From contig JBGSYC010000200.1 of the NCBI GenBank assembly GCA_041751095.1, positions 16,954 to 80,953 of the forward strand: a stretch of 64,000 nucleotides of DNA, read 5' to 3'. A model generated the notes under the pieces. It did no database searches, had not been told where the DNA came from, and was given only the letters and a program-made list of their open reading frames with translations. The position numbers were made by a program, and so were the translations under genes. The DNA comes from JADCRZ01 sp041751095. Its GTDB lineage: Bacteria; Bacteroidota; Bacteroidia; Chitinophagales; Chitinophagaceae. Each line of letters opens with the position of its first letter. The first letter of the stretch is position 1. This document shows positions 7,960 to 17,572 of this stretch, piece after piece.

Positions 7960-8277
7960 ATGTGGAAAAATACCGGATCATTATTTAAGTGGAGACGCTG
8001 GTTCAAGTACCAATGGATCGTAAAGAATATTCCCTATTTCCTTTTCCTCGCCGCACTTGCTGTTTTGTATATCTATAATGGCCACTATTCAGACAACATG
8101 ATTAAAAACATCAGTAAAACAAGTAAGGAGGTGAAGGAAATGCAATATGAATATAAAACACTCAAGAGCGACGTAATGCTCAGGAGCAAGCAGAGTGAAC
8201 TGGCAAAGGCGGTAGAGCCGCTGGGACTTAAGGAATTAACTGAACCACCTCATGTGCTTGTTGATTCTGTGAAATGA
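7960..8277 (+). CDS. ftsL: FtsL-like cell division protein
   Basis: This 105-residue small bitopic protein occupies the usual FtsL position between rsmH and ftsI. A basic cytoplasmic N-terminus (LFKWRRWFKYQWIVKN) precedes a single transmembrane helix (about 25-42, YFLFLAALAVLYIY) and a periplasmic, coiled-coil-prone segment. This matches the Bacteroidota FtsL-like family, which resembles proteobacterial FtsL only in layout. FtsL, with FtsB and FtsQ, activates septal synthesis by FtsWI. Assignment rests on topology and gene order. Confidence 0.8.
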   Translation: MWKNTGSLFKWRRWFKYQWIVKNIPYFLFLAALAVLYIYNGHYSDNMIKNISKTSKEVKEMQYEYKTLKSDVMLRSKQSELAKAVEPLGLKELTEPPHVLVDSVK

Positions 8278-8309
8278 TCGATCAAACGATAAATAAAATA
8301 CGCTGAATA

Positions 8310-10418
8310 TTGGAAGTAAAACGCGACATATTATGGAGAGTTTACCTCAGCTTTCTGGGCATTGTGGTAGTAAGCGTTTGCATATTGGGAAGAGCTTTTT
8401 ATATCCAGCAATTTGAAGGCAACTACTGGAAAAGTAAAAGTGACAGCCTGCATCAGAAATTCATTGACCTGGCTGCCGAAAGAGGAACCATCTATAGTGA
8501 AGATGGCAGCATGCTAAGCACAAGTATACCGTTTTTTGATATCCATATAGATTTTGGGGCAGATGGATTAAGGGAGAAAAAGGGCAGGCGTTTTAAAAAT
8601 AATGTGGATTCTCTTTCTAAGGCCCTGGCAAGGCTATTCAACGACCGGCCAGGTTCAGTGTACAAAAAAGATCTGCAGCGGGCTTACAATAAAAATGACC
8701 GCTACTATTTGCTAAAGAAAAATTTGTCTTTTGAACAATATAAGTTCTTACGTGAATTTCCGCTGTTTAATCTTGGAAGAAATAAAAGCGGCTTTATCGC
8801 GGAAGTAAAAAGCAGGCGGCTGAATCCTTTCGGCCTTCTTGCGAACAGAACTATCGGGCTTGCCCGGAAAAATGCCCAGAATGTAGGACTTGAAAGAACC
8901 TACGATTCGCTATTGAAGGGGCAAAGTGGAAGTAAGCTTGTTCGCTATATAGCCGGAGGTGTCGGTGTTCCTGTTGAAGGCTATGAAATTGATCCTGTAA
9001 ACGGAAAAGATATTGTAACCACTATTGATGTAAACATCCAGGACATTGCTGAAAATGCACTTTTGAAAATGATGATTGAGAATGAATGTGATAACGGTAC
9101 CTGTATTGTTATGGAGGTTGCCACAGGAAAGATAAAGGCTATAGCAAATCTTGGGAAAAGGTCTGCCGGCAATTACTGGGAAGATCTCAATTACGCGATC
9201 CGTGCCTCCGAGCCGGGATCAACGTTCAAGCTTGCAACAATGCTGGCTGTTTTGGAAGACAAACACGTAAAGCTCGGCAACATGATAAATCTTGAAGGCG
9301 GGAAATGGCATATAAACCGTAGAACAGTGTACGATAGTGAGACGCATGGATTGTACGAGGTTACTGTCGAAGAGGCATTCGAACACAGCTCAAACGTTGG
9401 CATGGCCAAATTGGTCACGCATTTCTATGGAGCCAATCCGATGAAATACGTAAATCATTTAAGAAGGCTGCATTTCGACCAGCCTTCCGGAGTCGGCCTG
9501 GTGGGGGAAACCAACCCGATTATTAAAACTCCGAAATCCAAAACATGGAGCGCTACAACATTGCCATGGATGGCATTTGGATATGAAGTGCTGGTAAGCC
9601 CGCTTCAGACGCTCATGTTATATAATGCGGTAGCTAACAATGGAAGGATGATGAAACCCTACCTCGTTAGCGCCATACAACAAAATGGCCTGAATATAGA
9701 GCGCAATGAACCAGCTGTGCTGGAAGATGCGATCTGCAGTGAAGAAACTTTAAGGCAGTTAAAGGTTTGCCTCGAAGGTGTGGTAATAAAAGGCACTGGT
9801 AAAACCCTTGCAAACCCATATTATAAAATAGCTGGCAAAACGGGAACAGCCCTTGTAGCCAACGGCAGGCATGGCTATGCAGACCACATTTACCAGTCAT
9901 CATTTGCCGGATACTTTCCAGCCGATAATCCCCGGTATTCATGTATCGTAATGATAAAAAATAAACCGCATGCTAAAAAGTTTTACGGTGCTGCTGTTGC
10001 AGGGCCTGTTTTCAAAGAAATAGCAGATAAGCTTAATTCCTTAACAACAGCAAAAAGCGACATCGCTTACCGGCACAACATAAAACAAGACAGCGCAGGG
10101 TTTTATTATGCGGGGGATACTAAAGACCTTAAATACGTTCTGGAAACCACCCACGTAAAATTCATGGATTCCGCGCTACAAGACAACTGGAGCAGCATGT
10201 ATTCATCATCTGACTACCGCCCCGTTGTAAATGGCAGGGCGGTAAGTAGATCATCCATCCCAGATGTAAAGGGAATGGGGCTGAAAGATGCGCTTTATTT
10301 ACTTGAGAGTATGAACATAAAAGTATTGGCCAAAGGAAAGGGGAGAGTGGTCGCACAGTCGATAGACCCTGGAACATTTATACAAAGGGAACGATCCATC
10401 ACGCTTGAATTAAAATAA
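8310..10418 (+). CDS. ftsI: Penicillin-binding protein / FtsI transpeptidase with PASTA domain
   Basis: FtsI cross-links septal peptidoglycan. The 702-residue protein starts with TTG (MEVKRDILWR) directly before its single transmembrane helix (about 10-28). A PBP dimerisation domain follows. The transpeptidase domain shows all three motifs: S304-T-F-K307 with the catalytic serine, S360-S-N362 and K510-T-G512. A PASTA domain occupies about 640-702, beginning SSIPDVKGMGLKDALYLL; it is uncommon in proteobacterial FtsI but usual in Bacteroidota dcw clusters. Lies between ftsL and murE. Confidence 0.95.
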   Translation: MEVKRDILWRVYLSFLGIVVVSVCILGRAFYIQQFEGNYWKSKSDSLHQKFIDLAAERGTIYSEDGSMLSTSIPFFDIHIDFGADGLREKKGRRFKNNVDSLSKALARLFNDRPGSVYKKDLQRAYNKNDRYYLLKKNLSFEQYKFLREFPLFNLGRNKSGFIAEVKSRRLNPFGLLANRTIGLARKNAQNVGLERTYDSLLKGQSGSKLVRYIAGGVGVPVEGYEIDPVNGKDIVTTIDVNIQDIAENALLKMMIENECDNGTCIVMEVATGKIKAIANLGKRSAGNYWEDLNYAIRASEPGSTFKLATMLAVLEDKHVKLGNMINLEGGKWHINRRTVYDSETHGLYEVTVEEAFEHSSNVGMAKLVTHFYGANPMKYVNHLRRLHFDQPSGVGLVGETNPIIKTPKSKTWSATTLPWMAFGYEVLVSPLQTLMLYNAVANNGRMMKPYLVSAIQQNGLNIERNEPAVLEDAICSEETLRQLKVCLEGVVIKGTGKTLANPYYKIAGKTGTALVANGRHGYADHIYQSSFAGYFPADNPRYSCIVMIKNKPHAKKFYGAAVAGPVFKEIADKLNSLTTAKSDIAYRHNIKQDSAGFYYAGDTKDLKYVLETTHVKFMDSALQDNWSSMYSSSDYRPVVNGRAVSRSSIPDVKGMGLKDALYLLESMNIKVLAKGKGRVVAQSIDPGTFIQRERSITLELK

Positions 10419-10452
10419 AAAGCATTCCGGGAGCCCGGAAAGCAGACCGGTT

Positions 10453-11919
10453 ATGGTATTGTTACACGAGATATTATATAAAGTAAGCATTCGCGCGGTA
10501 CATGGCAATACTGCACTACCAATCGGCAATTTGCAGTTAGATTCACGCAAGGTAAATGCCGAATCGGCATTTATTGCCATAAAAGGAACCGTTGACGATG
10601 GTCACCATTACATTAGCCGTGCTATTGAAAATGGCGCCTCCGTTGTCGTTTGCGAAGAACTTCCCGCTAATCTGAAAGACGAGGTCACTTATATCCAGGT
10701 TGAAAACAGCAGTGCTGCCGCCGGCTATATGTCGCACAATTTTTATGGGCAGCCTTCCGGAAATCTCATAGTCGTGGGCGTTACCGGCACAAACGGCAAA
10801 ACAACCATCGTAACGCTTCTTTACAAACTGTTTACTGTATTAGGGTACAATTGCGGATTGCTTAGCACAGTGGAAAATCATATCGGTAAAAGAATATTGC
10901 CTTCAACGCATACTACCCCTGACGCCATTGAGGTAAATGCCTTGCTGAAACAAATGGTTGATGAAGGTTGTACGCATGTGTTTATGGAGGTAAGTTCTCA
11001 TGCCATACACCAGCACCGTGTAACAGGCCTTCAATTTTCCGGTGGAATTTTCAGCAACATAACGCACGATCACCTTGACTACCATAAAATCTTTGACGAA
11101 TACATTCGTGTAAAGAAACAGTTTTTTGATGGCCTGACTGCTTCGGCATTTGCAGTTTCCAATATGGATGATAAAAGAGGAATGGTGATGTTGCAGAATA
11201 CGGCTGCAAAAAAATATTATTACAGCCTGCGCAACATGGCAGAATTTAAAGGAAAGATCCTCGAAAATGTGCTCACAGGCCTGGTGATGACAGTGAACGA
11301 GCAGGAGGTGCATTTCAGAATGATCGGCGAATTCAATGCGTATAATTTGTTGGCGGTATATGGGGCCGCAATTTGTCTGGGGGAAGACAAGCAGGAAGTG
11401 CTGCGTTGCCTTAGCCTGCTTACCGGCGCTGAAGGGAGATTCGATTACATGGTATCGCCAAATCAAAAAGTTATTGGCATCATAGATTACGCGCACACGC
11501 CTGACGCCATTATGAATGTTCTGGGTACCCTGAAAAAATTACGTAAAGGGCATGAGCGCATCATTACCGTTGTTGGGTGCGGGGGCGACAGAGACAAGAC
11601 CAAACGGCCGCTAATGGGCGAAGTGGCATGCGAACATAGCGACAGAGTGTTCTTTACTTCAGACAACCCCCGGAATGAAGACCCGCTGCAGATACTGCTT
11701 GACATGCAGTCGGCCTTAAAAACGGCCGCTAAAAGAAAACTGATCACCATAGCTGATAGAAAGGAAGCGATAAAAACTGCCGTCACCCTGAGTGAAACTG
11801 ATGACATCGTACTGATAGCAGGCAAAGGCCATGAAAAATACCAGGAAATCAAGGGCGTCAAATATCATTTTGATGACAAGGAAATATTGGCGGAAATGTT
11901 TGAATTACTTGGCAAATGA
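10453..11919 (+). CDS. murE: UDP-MurNAc-tripeptide synthetase (MurE)
   Basis: MurE adds the third residue to UDP-MurNAc-L-Ala-D-Glu in the cytoplasm. The 488-residue ligase has the substrate-binding N-terminus (LQLDSRKVNAESAFIAIKG), the ATP loop TGTNGKTT (111-118) and a central domain with NITHDHLDYH. The motif DNPRNEDP is the form typical of enzymes adding meso-diaminopimelate rather than lysine. It starts 34 bp after ftsI; a 172-bp spacer then separates it from mraY. Confidence 0.95.
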   Translation: MVLLHEILYKVSIRAVHGNTALPIGNLQLDSRKVNAESAFIAIKGTVDDGHHYISRAIENGASVVVCEELPANLKDEVTYIQVENSSAAAGYMSHNFYGQPSGNLIVVGVTGTNGKTTIVTLLYKLFTVLGYNCGLLSTVENHIGKRILPSTHTTPDAIEVNALLKQMVDEGCTHVFMEVSSHAIHQHRVTGLQFSGGIFSNITHDHLDYHKIFDEYIRVKKQFFDGLTASAFAVSNMDDKRGMVMLQNTAAKKYYYSLRNMAEFKGKILENVLTGLVMTVNEQEVHFRMIGEFNAYNLLAVYGAAICLGEDKQEVLRCLSLLTGAEGRFDYMVSPNQKVIGIIDYAHTPDAIMNVLGTLKKLRKGHERIITVVGCGGDRDKTKRPLMGEVACEHSDRVFFTSDNPRNEDPLQILLDMQSALKTAAKRKLITIADRKEAIKTAVTLSETDDIVLIAGKGHEKYQEIKGVKYHFDDKEILAEMFELLGK

Positions 11920-12091
11920 TTGCGATGATGTATGAAAACAGATACCCGATGCCAGACCCTGCTTTGGCGATTGCAGATGTAAAAGGCATCAGGTCCGTTT
12001 TAAATCGTCAGCGCGTGAATACAGCAATCCATTGTCCCGGAAGGGGTTCATATCCGGGAGTATCATTCAAATGAACTAATCAGTTAAAACC

Positions 12092-13372
12092 ATGCTATAC
12101 CATTTATTTGACTGGTTGAAAAGCACAGGAATTAAAGTTCCTGGTGGTGCTTTATTTCAGTTCATCACTTTCAGGGTGTTGCTTGCTGTATTGCTGAGCC
12201 TCTTCATTACTACAGTTTATGGAAAACGGCTGATCAGGATACTGCGGAAAAGACTGGTGGGCGAAACGGTACGCGAATTAGGACTGGCCGGTGAAACAAT
12301 GAAAAAAGGGACACCCACGATGGGAGGCATCATCATCATTCTGGCCATCCTGATACCAACATTCCTGCTGGCAGACCTTAATAAAGCATATATAAGGCTA
12401 ATGATCTTCTGCACTATATGGTTAGGCATGATCGGGTTTATTGATGATTACCTGAAGCTGCGTGCCAGGCGGATTGCGCAGCAGTCGGGCATTGCTTATA
12501 AAAAGGGCGATAAAGATGGTCTGGCAGGGTGGTTTAAAGTTCTCGGGCAGGTAGTTCTCGGATTCGTGGTGGGTACAACATTGTACTTTAATTCAAATAC
12601 CAAAGTCTGGCGCGAGTATGTCGGGGAAGGCAGACCGACGCAAGCTGCGGATTTCAAAGTGATAAAGCTCGATGGAAAGGAAAGGTGGTTTGCAGAGGCA
12701 GAGGAGCCTATAGCAACAATTCCTTTCGTGAAAACGCATGAATTCAATTACTCTAAATTATTGCCGGCAGCTCTAAGGGGATTAACATGGGTGCTTTATA
12801 TCATGATAGTCATATTTATTGTAACAGCAGTTTCCAACGGCGCAAACATTACAGACGGGTTAGACGGGTTGGCGACCGGAGTAAGCGCAATCATCGGGGG
12901 ATGCCTGGGCATTTTCGCTTACGCAAGCGGAAATATCAGGTTTGCCGACTATCTCAACATCATGTACATTCCTAACCTCGGCGAACTGTCAATTTTTATC
13001 GGGGCTATGATCGGCGCCTGTGTTGGATTTCTTTGGTACAATGCGTATCCTGCTCAGGTGTTTATGGGCGACACCGGCAGCCTGATGCTTGGTGGCGTAA
13101 TTGCTTCACTGGCAATCATCGTTCGAAAGGAACTGCTTATACCCATTTTTTGCGGGGTGTTCCTCGTTGAAAGCCTGAGCGTAATGATGCAGGTGAGTTA
13201 CTTTAAATATACGAAAAGGAAGTATGGTGAGGGCAGGCGGATATTTTTGATGAGTCCGCTGCATCATCACTACCAGAAGCTGGGTTATCACGAAAGTAAG
13301 ATAGCGGTGAGGTTCTGGATCGTAACTATCCTGTGCGTGGTTTTTTCTATCGTCACTTTGAAGATAAGATAA
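12092..13372 (+). CDS. mraY: Phospho-N-acetylmuramoyl-pentapeptide transferase
   Basis: MraY transfers phospho-MurNAc-pentapeptide to undecaprenyl phosphate, making lipid I in the inner membrane. The 426-residue polytopic protein has the family motifs KKGTPTMGGIIII, the aspartates of GFIDDYLKL, NITDGLDGLA and MGDTGSL, and ends near SPLHHHYQKLGYHE. It is longer than the roughly 360-residue E. coli enzyme because of a hydrophilic insert at about 140-225 (including EGRPTQAADFKVIKLDGKE), a feature of Bacteroidota MraY. Confidence 0.95.
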   Translation: MLYHLFDWLKSTGIKVPGGALFQFITFRVLLAVLLSLFITTVYGKRLIRILRKRLVGETVRELGLAGETMKKGTPTMGGIIIILAILIPTFLLADLNKAYIRLMIFCTIWLGMIGFIDDYLKLRARRIAQQSGIAYKKGDKDGLAGWFKVLGQVVLGFVVGTTLYFNSNTKVWREYVGEGRPTQAADFKVIKLDGKERWFAEAEEPIATIPFVKTHEFNYSKLLPAALRGLTWVLYIMIVIFIVTAVSNGANITDGLDGLATGVSAIIGGCLGIFAYASGNIRFADYLNIMYIPNLGELSIFIGAMIGACVGFLWYNAYPAQVFMGDTGSLMLGGVIASLAIIVRKELLIPIFCGVFLVESLSVMMQVSYFKYTKRKYGEGRRIFLMSPLHHHYQKLGYHESKIAVRFWIVTILCVVFSIVTLKIR

Positions 13373-13557
13373 TCCGGAAAAGATGTGCCGTTGCAATGAA
13401 TGTATAAGGTAACGACAATACACAAATGATGTAGAAAATAATTTTTGAAAAACCAGCGTTCGTAATCCAGGCAGGGAGGAACATGTCGGCGTATGCCGCA
13501 TCAAATCATCCGATTCTTTTGAAAAACCCGATCCGTATAACTGCCTGAAATATTGTT

Positions 13558-14907
13558 ATGAGTAAACGATTAGTCATATTGGGTGCCGGAGAGAGCGGAG
13601 TAGGGGCGGCTATACTTGCCCGGCAAAGGTCGTATGATGTATTTGTTTCAGACGGAGGAGCTATCAAACCAGTGTACAAGGAGCAACTTGATTCCCTTGG
13701 AATAGCATATGAAGAGTCCGGCAGCTCCGAAGAAAATATCCTTAATGCGGATGAAGTGATGAAAAGCCCGGGTATTCCCGAAAAGAATGAATTGGTTAAA
13801 AGAATTCGTGCGAAAGGAATAAGTATCATCAGTGAAATAGAATTAGCGTACCGGTATAAGGGAAACAGCAGGATAATTGGTATTACAGGCAGCAACGGTA
13901 AAACCACAACTGCATCGCTGGTGCATCACATCTGTAAACATGCCGGTATCGACTGCGCCTTGGTAGGCAATATCGGGAAATCTTTTGCCAGGCAGGTGGC
14001 TGAAGAACCCAGGCACCTGTATGTAGCAGAGATAAGTAGTTTTCAATTAGATGATATTGCGGCATTCAGGCCCGATATAGCAATACTTACCAACATCACG
14101 GAGGATCATCTTGACAGGTATGATTACAAATTTGAAAATTATGTACAAAGTAAATTTCGCATCACCCTGAATCAGACAAAGGGTGATGCGTTCATTTACT
14201 GTGCGGATGATAAGGTAATCAGAAGTTATATGGCGGGGCACGTCATCAGTTCGACATTACTTCCGTTTACCATGCAGGATCAGCCAGTCAATGGCCAGGG
14301 CGCAATTATTAAAAATAACGAGATGATCATTAAACGAGACGACGAGGAAATAATTTCGATGAGCATTTATGATTTCGCTTTGAGAGGAAAACACAACCAG
14401 TATAACACAATGGCAGCTGCACTGGCAGCGGTGACTATTGGCATAAGAAAAGAGAAGATACGCGATGCATTACAATCTTTTGAAGCCCTTGAACACCGTA
14501 TGGAATATGTTTCCAATGTAAGAGGGGTTGAGTTTATCAATGACAGTAAGGCCACCAATATAAATTCTACGTGGTATGCGCTTGAATCCATGCAAAAGCC
14601 GACGATACTTATTCTTGGGGGGGTAGACAAGGGAAACGATTACGCTCTCATTACGGATCTCGTGAAAGAAAAAGTAAAGGCTATCGTATGCATGGGGGTT
14701 GACAACCGGAGGATACAGGAGGCATTTACTAAACAGGTTCCACTGATTGTAAGCACCGGCAGCGCTGTGGAAGCGGTTCAGGCAGCTTTTCATCTTTCTA
14801 ATAAAGGTGATGTTGTGTTGTTAAGCCCGGCATGTGCAAGCTTCGACTTGTTTAATAATTATGAAGACCGTGGAGAACAGTTTAAGAAAGCGGTGCGTGA
14901 TCTGTGA
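13558..14907 (+). CDS. murD: UDP-MurNAc-L-alanine:D-glutamate ligase
   Basis: MurD adds D-glutamate to UDP-MurNAc-L-Ala. The 449-residue protein begins MSKRLVILGAGESGVGAA (UDP-binding domain), has the ATP loop GITGSNGKTTT, the conserved NITEDHLDRY segment, NDSKATN and LILGGVDKGNDY, and ends with LLSPACASFDLFNNYEDRG, all diagnostic of MurD. It is preceded by a 185-bp and followed by a 256-bp spacer, unusually wide for this cluster. Confidence 0.95.
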   Translation: MSKRLVILGAGESGVGAAILARQRSYDVFVSDGGAIKPVYKEQLDSLGIAYEESGSSEENILNADEVMKSPGIPEKNELVKRIRAKGISIISEIELAYRYKGNSRIIGITGSNGKTTTASLVHHICKHAGIDCALVGNIGKSFARQVAEEPRHLYVAEISSFQLDDIAAFRPDIAILTNITEDHLDRYDYKFENYVQSKFRITLNQTKGDAFIYCADDKVIRSYMAGHVISSTLLPFTMQDQPVNGQGAIIKNNEMIIKRDDEEIISMSIYDFALRGKHNQYNTMAAALAAVTIGIRKEKIRDALQSFEALEHRMEYVSNVRGVEFINDSKATNINSTWYALESMQKPTILILGGVDKGNDYALITDLVKEKVKAIVCMGVDNRRIQEAFTKQVPLIVSTGSAVEAVQAAFHLSNKGDVVLLSPACASFDLFNNYEDRGEQFKKAVRDL

Positions 14908-15163
14908 AAGAAGCGTATGAAAATAACCGGTAGTCGCAACCGGCAGCGATTAAGCAGTGAAATCTTTAATTATAAAATTCAAACCCATGTCTCATTTTAT
15001 TTTACTGAAACGAAAAACCGAGAATAAAGTAATGAAAGAAAATAAAGTAATGAAGGTTGGTATGAACAAGCGGCTCAGGCGAATGAAATATTTGCTCATG
15101 AAAGAAATCATCAAAGCTGCGTGCTAACCGATACCTCAAACCCCATACCGCATACCCCACTAT

Positions 15164-16414
15164 ATGGATACCCTTCTTCATAGAACCAAAGGCGATAAAG
15201 TGATCTGGGCGCTGGTAGTCGTGCTGGCCATAGCATCGTTGCTCGTGGTATACAGTTCCACCGGCACACTTGCCTATAAAATGAGCAGGAGTACCGAGTC
15301 ATACCTGTTCAAACAGGTTGCCTTTATTTTGCTCGGAATTGCCGTGATCTACTTTGCCCACAGGGTTAACTACACCATTTACTCCAGGGTTTCGCTGATA
15401 TTGTTTCTGATCGTAATACCCCTGCTGATATACACTTTATTTTTTGGTGTAAGACTAAATGAGGGAAGCCGTTGGATCCGTTTGCCCATCATACGGCTTA
15501 CCTTTCAAACATCCGACCTTGCAAGGCTTGCCTTATTCATGTATATAAGCCGGTTATTAAGCAAAAAGCAAAACGTCATAAAAGATTTTCATAAAGGATT
15601 TCTGCCGGTAATTACTCCTGTAATAATCATATGTGCACTAATTGCTCCTGCCAATCTCTCTACCGCTTTATTGATAGGAGGAACAAGCTTGCTGTTGTTA
15701 TTTATAGGCCGGGCAAGCTCAAAGCACTTGTTGCTTGTTATGTTTATTGCGCTGGTGCCCGCGTTCATGCTTGTATTCGGCGCTGTATATAAGCACAAAG
15801 CTCATGGTGAAGAGAAATTGAAGGTTGAAGAAAACTCAAGGCTTTTTGTAAGGGTGGGAACATGGATTAACCGGGTAGAGAACTTTATTTATGGAGGGAA
15901 GGATATTGACAACGAGGATAATTACCAGATAAACCAGGCTAAGATCGCCATTGCCAAAGGGGGCTGGTTGGGTGTGGGCCCGGGTAACAGCGAACAGCGG
16001 AATTTTCTGCCCCATCCTTATTCTGATTTTATTTATGCCATCATTATTGAAGAGTACGGCCTGGTCGGCGGCGGCTTTATCTTGTTTATCTACCTGATCT
16101 TCCTTCTGCGGAGCATAAGGCTCTTCAGGAAATGCCCTTACGCTTTTGGGGCTTTTCTGGCGCTGGGATTAAGTTTTACGCTCGTCATCCAGGCTTTAAC
16201 CAATATGGCCGTGAATGTTAACCTGTTTCCGGTAACCGGGGTTACACTCCCGTTGATTAGCATGGGAGGCAGTTCATTTTTGTTTACCTGCCTTTCCATC
16301 GGAATTATTTTAAGTGTTGCAAGGAATGTGGAACAATTGGAAGGGAGGGTGGTGGGGGTGGACAGTCAATATGATCAGGATGGTGGTAGTCGTAGAGAAA
16401 GCCCGCAGGGATAA
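15164..16414 (+). CDS. ftsW: Septal peptidoglycan polymerase FtsW
   Basis: FtsW is the SEDS-family glycosyltransferase that polymerises lipid II with FtsI at the septum. The 416-residue polytopic protein contains the SEDS hallmarks: GVRLNEGSRWIRLP in the first half, GWLGVGPGNSEQRNFLPHPYSDFIYAIIIEEYGLVG (quoted as landmarks GPGNSEQ, PYSDFI, EEYGLVGG) and the C-terminal PVTGVTLPLISMGGSS. The start follows a 256-bp spacer after murD that contains only short reading frames and a direct repeat (AATAAAGTAATGAA twice near 15024-15055). Confidence 0.95.
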   Translation: MDTLLHRTKGDKVIWALVVVLAIASLLVVYSSTGTLAYKMSRSTESYLFKQVAFILLGIAVIYFAHRVNYTIYSRVSLILFLIVIPLLIYTLFFGVRLNEGSRWIRLPIIRLTFQTSDLARLALFMYISRLLSKKQNVIKDFHKGFLPVITPVIIICALIAPANLSTALLIGGTSLLLLFIGRASSKHLLLVMFIALVPAFMLVFGAVYKHKAHGEEKLKVEENSRLFVRVGTWINRVENFIYGGKDIDNEDNYQINQAKIAIAKGGWLGVGPGNSEQRNFLPHPYSDFIYAIIIEEYGLVGGGFILFIYLIFLLRSIRLFRKCPYAFGAFLALGLSFTLVIQALTNMAVNVNLFPVTGVTLPLISMGGSSFLFTCLSIGIILSVARNVEQLEGRVVGVDSQYDQDGGSRRESPQG

Positions 16415-16453
16415 ACTACGCTAATTAGTTAATCAGGCAAATCGTGGTTCAAA

Positions 16454-17563
16454 ATGAATAAAAAAGTGATTTTGGCAGGTGGAGGAACAGGCGGGCATAT
16501 ATTCCCCGCCATCGCGATTGCCAATGCATTGAAAAAGCTTAGGCCGGACACTGAATTTTTATTTGTTGGCGCTCTTGGAAAAATGGAAATGGAAAAAGTG
16601 CCACAGGCAGGTTACCCGATCAAGGGATTGGACATTGCAGGGTTTAACAGGTCATCCATTATCAAAAACATTGGCCTGCCATTTAAGCTTCTGAAAAGCT
16701 TTTTCCAGGTAAGGAACATATTCAGCGATTTTCAGCCGGATGCGGTTGTGGGAGTAGGCGGGTATTCGAGTTTCCCCGTGCTGAAATACGCACAGCAAAA
16801 GGGCATTCCCACATTTATTCATGAATCAAATTCTTTTGCCGGAAAGGCAAATAAAATGCTGGGAAAAAAAGCAGTAAGGATTTTCGTTTCCACTGATAGC
16901 ATGGCCAGGTTCTTTCCTGAAGAAAAGATCATGCTTACCGGTAATCCCATAAGGGAAACCATCGCACAATCGGTAATTACACACGAAGAAGGCCTTGCTT
17001 TTTTCGGCCTGGATAGCAGCCTTAAAACCGTGTTGTCGGTCGGCGGAAGCCTCGGCGCACAAAGCATTAATGAAGCTATCGAAAGAAATATAGACGAGTT
17101 CGAACGTCACAGGCTGCAACTTATCTGGCAGACGGGCAAAGACTACAAACAGCGTGCAGACGAAGTGGTCCTTGGAAAAACGAACGTATGGGTTAGTGAC
17201 TTTATTTATGATATGGAGTATGCGTTAGCGGCCGCAGACGTAGTGATATCGCGTGCAGGAGCCATGGCCATAGCAGAGTTAAGCGTGATGAAAAAGCCGG
17301 TTGTATTCGTGCCTTTCCCGTTTGCAGCCGAGGATCACCAGGCAGTGAATGCACAAACCCTTGTTGACAAAAACGCCGGCCTGATGATCAGGGATCATGA
17401 AGCACAGCAAAAATTGATCGATACCATCATAGCCCTGGCTACCAATGACAAAAGGCTGGCTGAGCTTTCTGAGAACATCGGTAAACTGGCATTTATCGAC
17501 GCAGATATCAGGGTGGCGGAGGAGATTTTAAAATGTATTGATGAACTGGTGACTAACAGGTAA
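16454..17563 (+). CDS. murG: UDP-GlcNAc:lipid I GlcNAc transferase
   Basis: MurG converts lipid I to lipid II at the cytoplasmic face. The 369-residue GT-B enzyme begins with the signature GGGTGGHIFPAIAIANAL, and also shows VGVGGYSSFPVL, HESNSFAGKANK, the VGGSLGAQSINEAI loop of the second domain and the UDP-GlcNAc-binding segment ISRAGAMAIAELS. It starts 39 bp after ftsW and ends 9 bp before murC. Confidence 0.96.
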   Translation: MNKKVILAGGGTGGHIFPAIAIANALKKLRPDTEFLFVGALGKMEMEKVPQAGYPIKGLDIAGFNRSSIIKNIGLPFKLLKSFFQVRNIFSDFQPDAVVGVGGYSSFPVLKYAQQKGIPTFIHESNSFAGKANKMLGKKAVRIFVSTDSMARFFPEEKIMLTGNPIRETIAQSVITHEEGLAFFGLDSSLKTVLSVGGSLGAQSINEAIERNIDEFERHRLQLIWQTGKDYKQRADEVVLGKTNVWVSDFIYDMEYALAAADVVISRAGAMAIAELSVMKKPVVFVPFPFAAEDHQAVNAQTLVDKNAGLMIRDHEAQQKLIDTIIALATNDKRLAELSENIGKLAFIDADIRVAEEILKCIDELVTNR

Positions 17564-17572
17564 ACCTATTGA

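Noticed and set aside
11916..12074. 52-codon frame overlapping the murE stop by ATGA
   Set aside because: The overlap is suggestive of coupling, but the translation has no recognisable pattern, is Pro/Arg/Gly-irregular, and the frame could easily be chance.
14908..15163. Two short frames (36 and 31 codons) between murD and ftsW
   Set aside because: Low-complexity, Lys-rich, containing a direct repeat; no support beyond an open frame.
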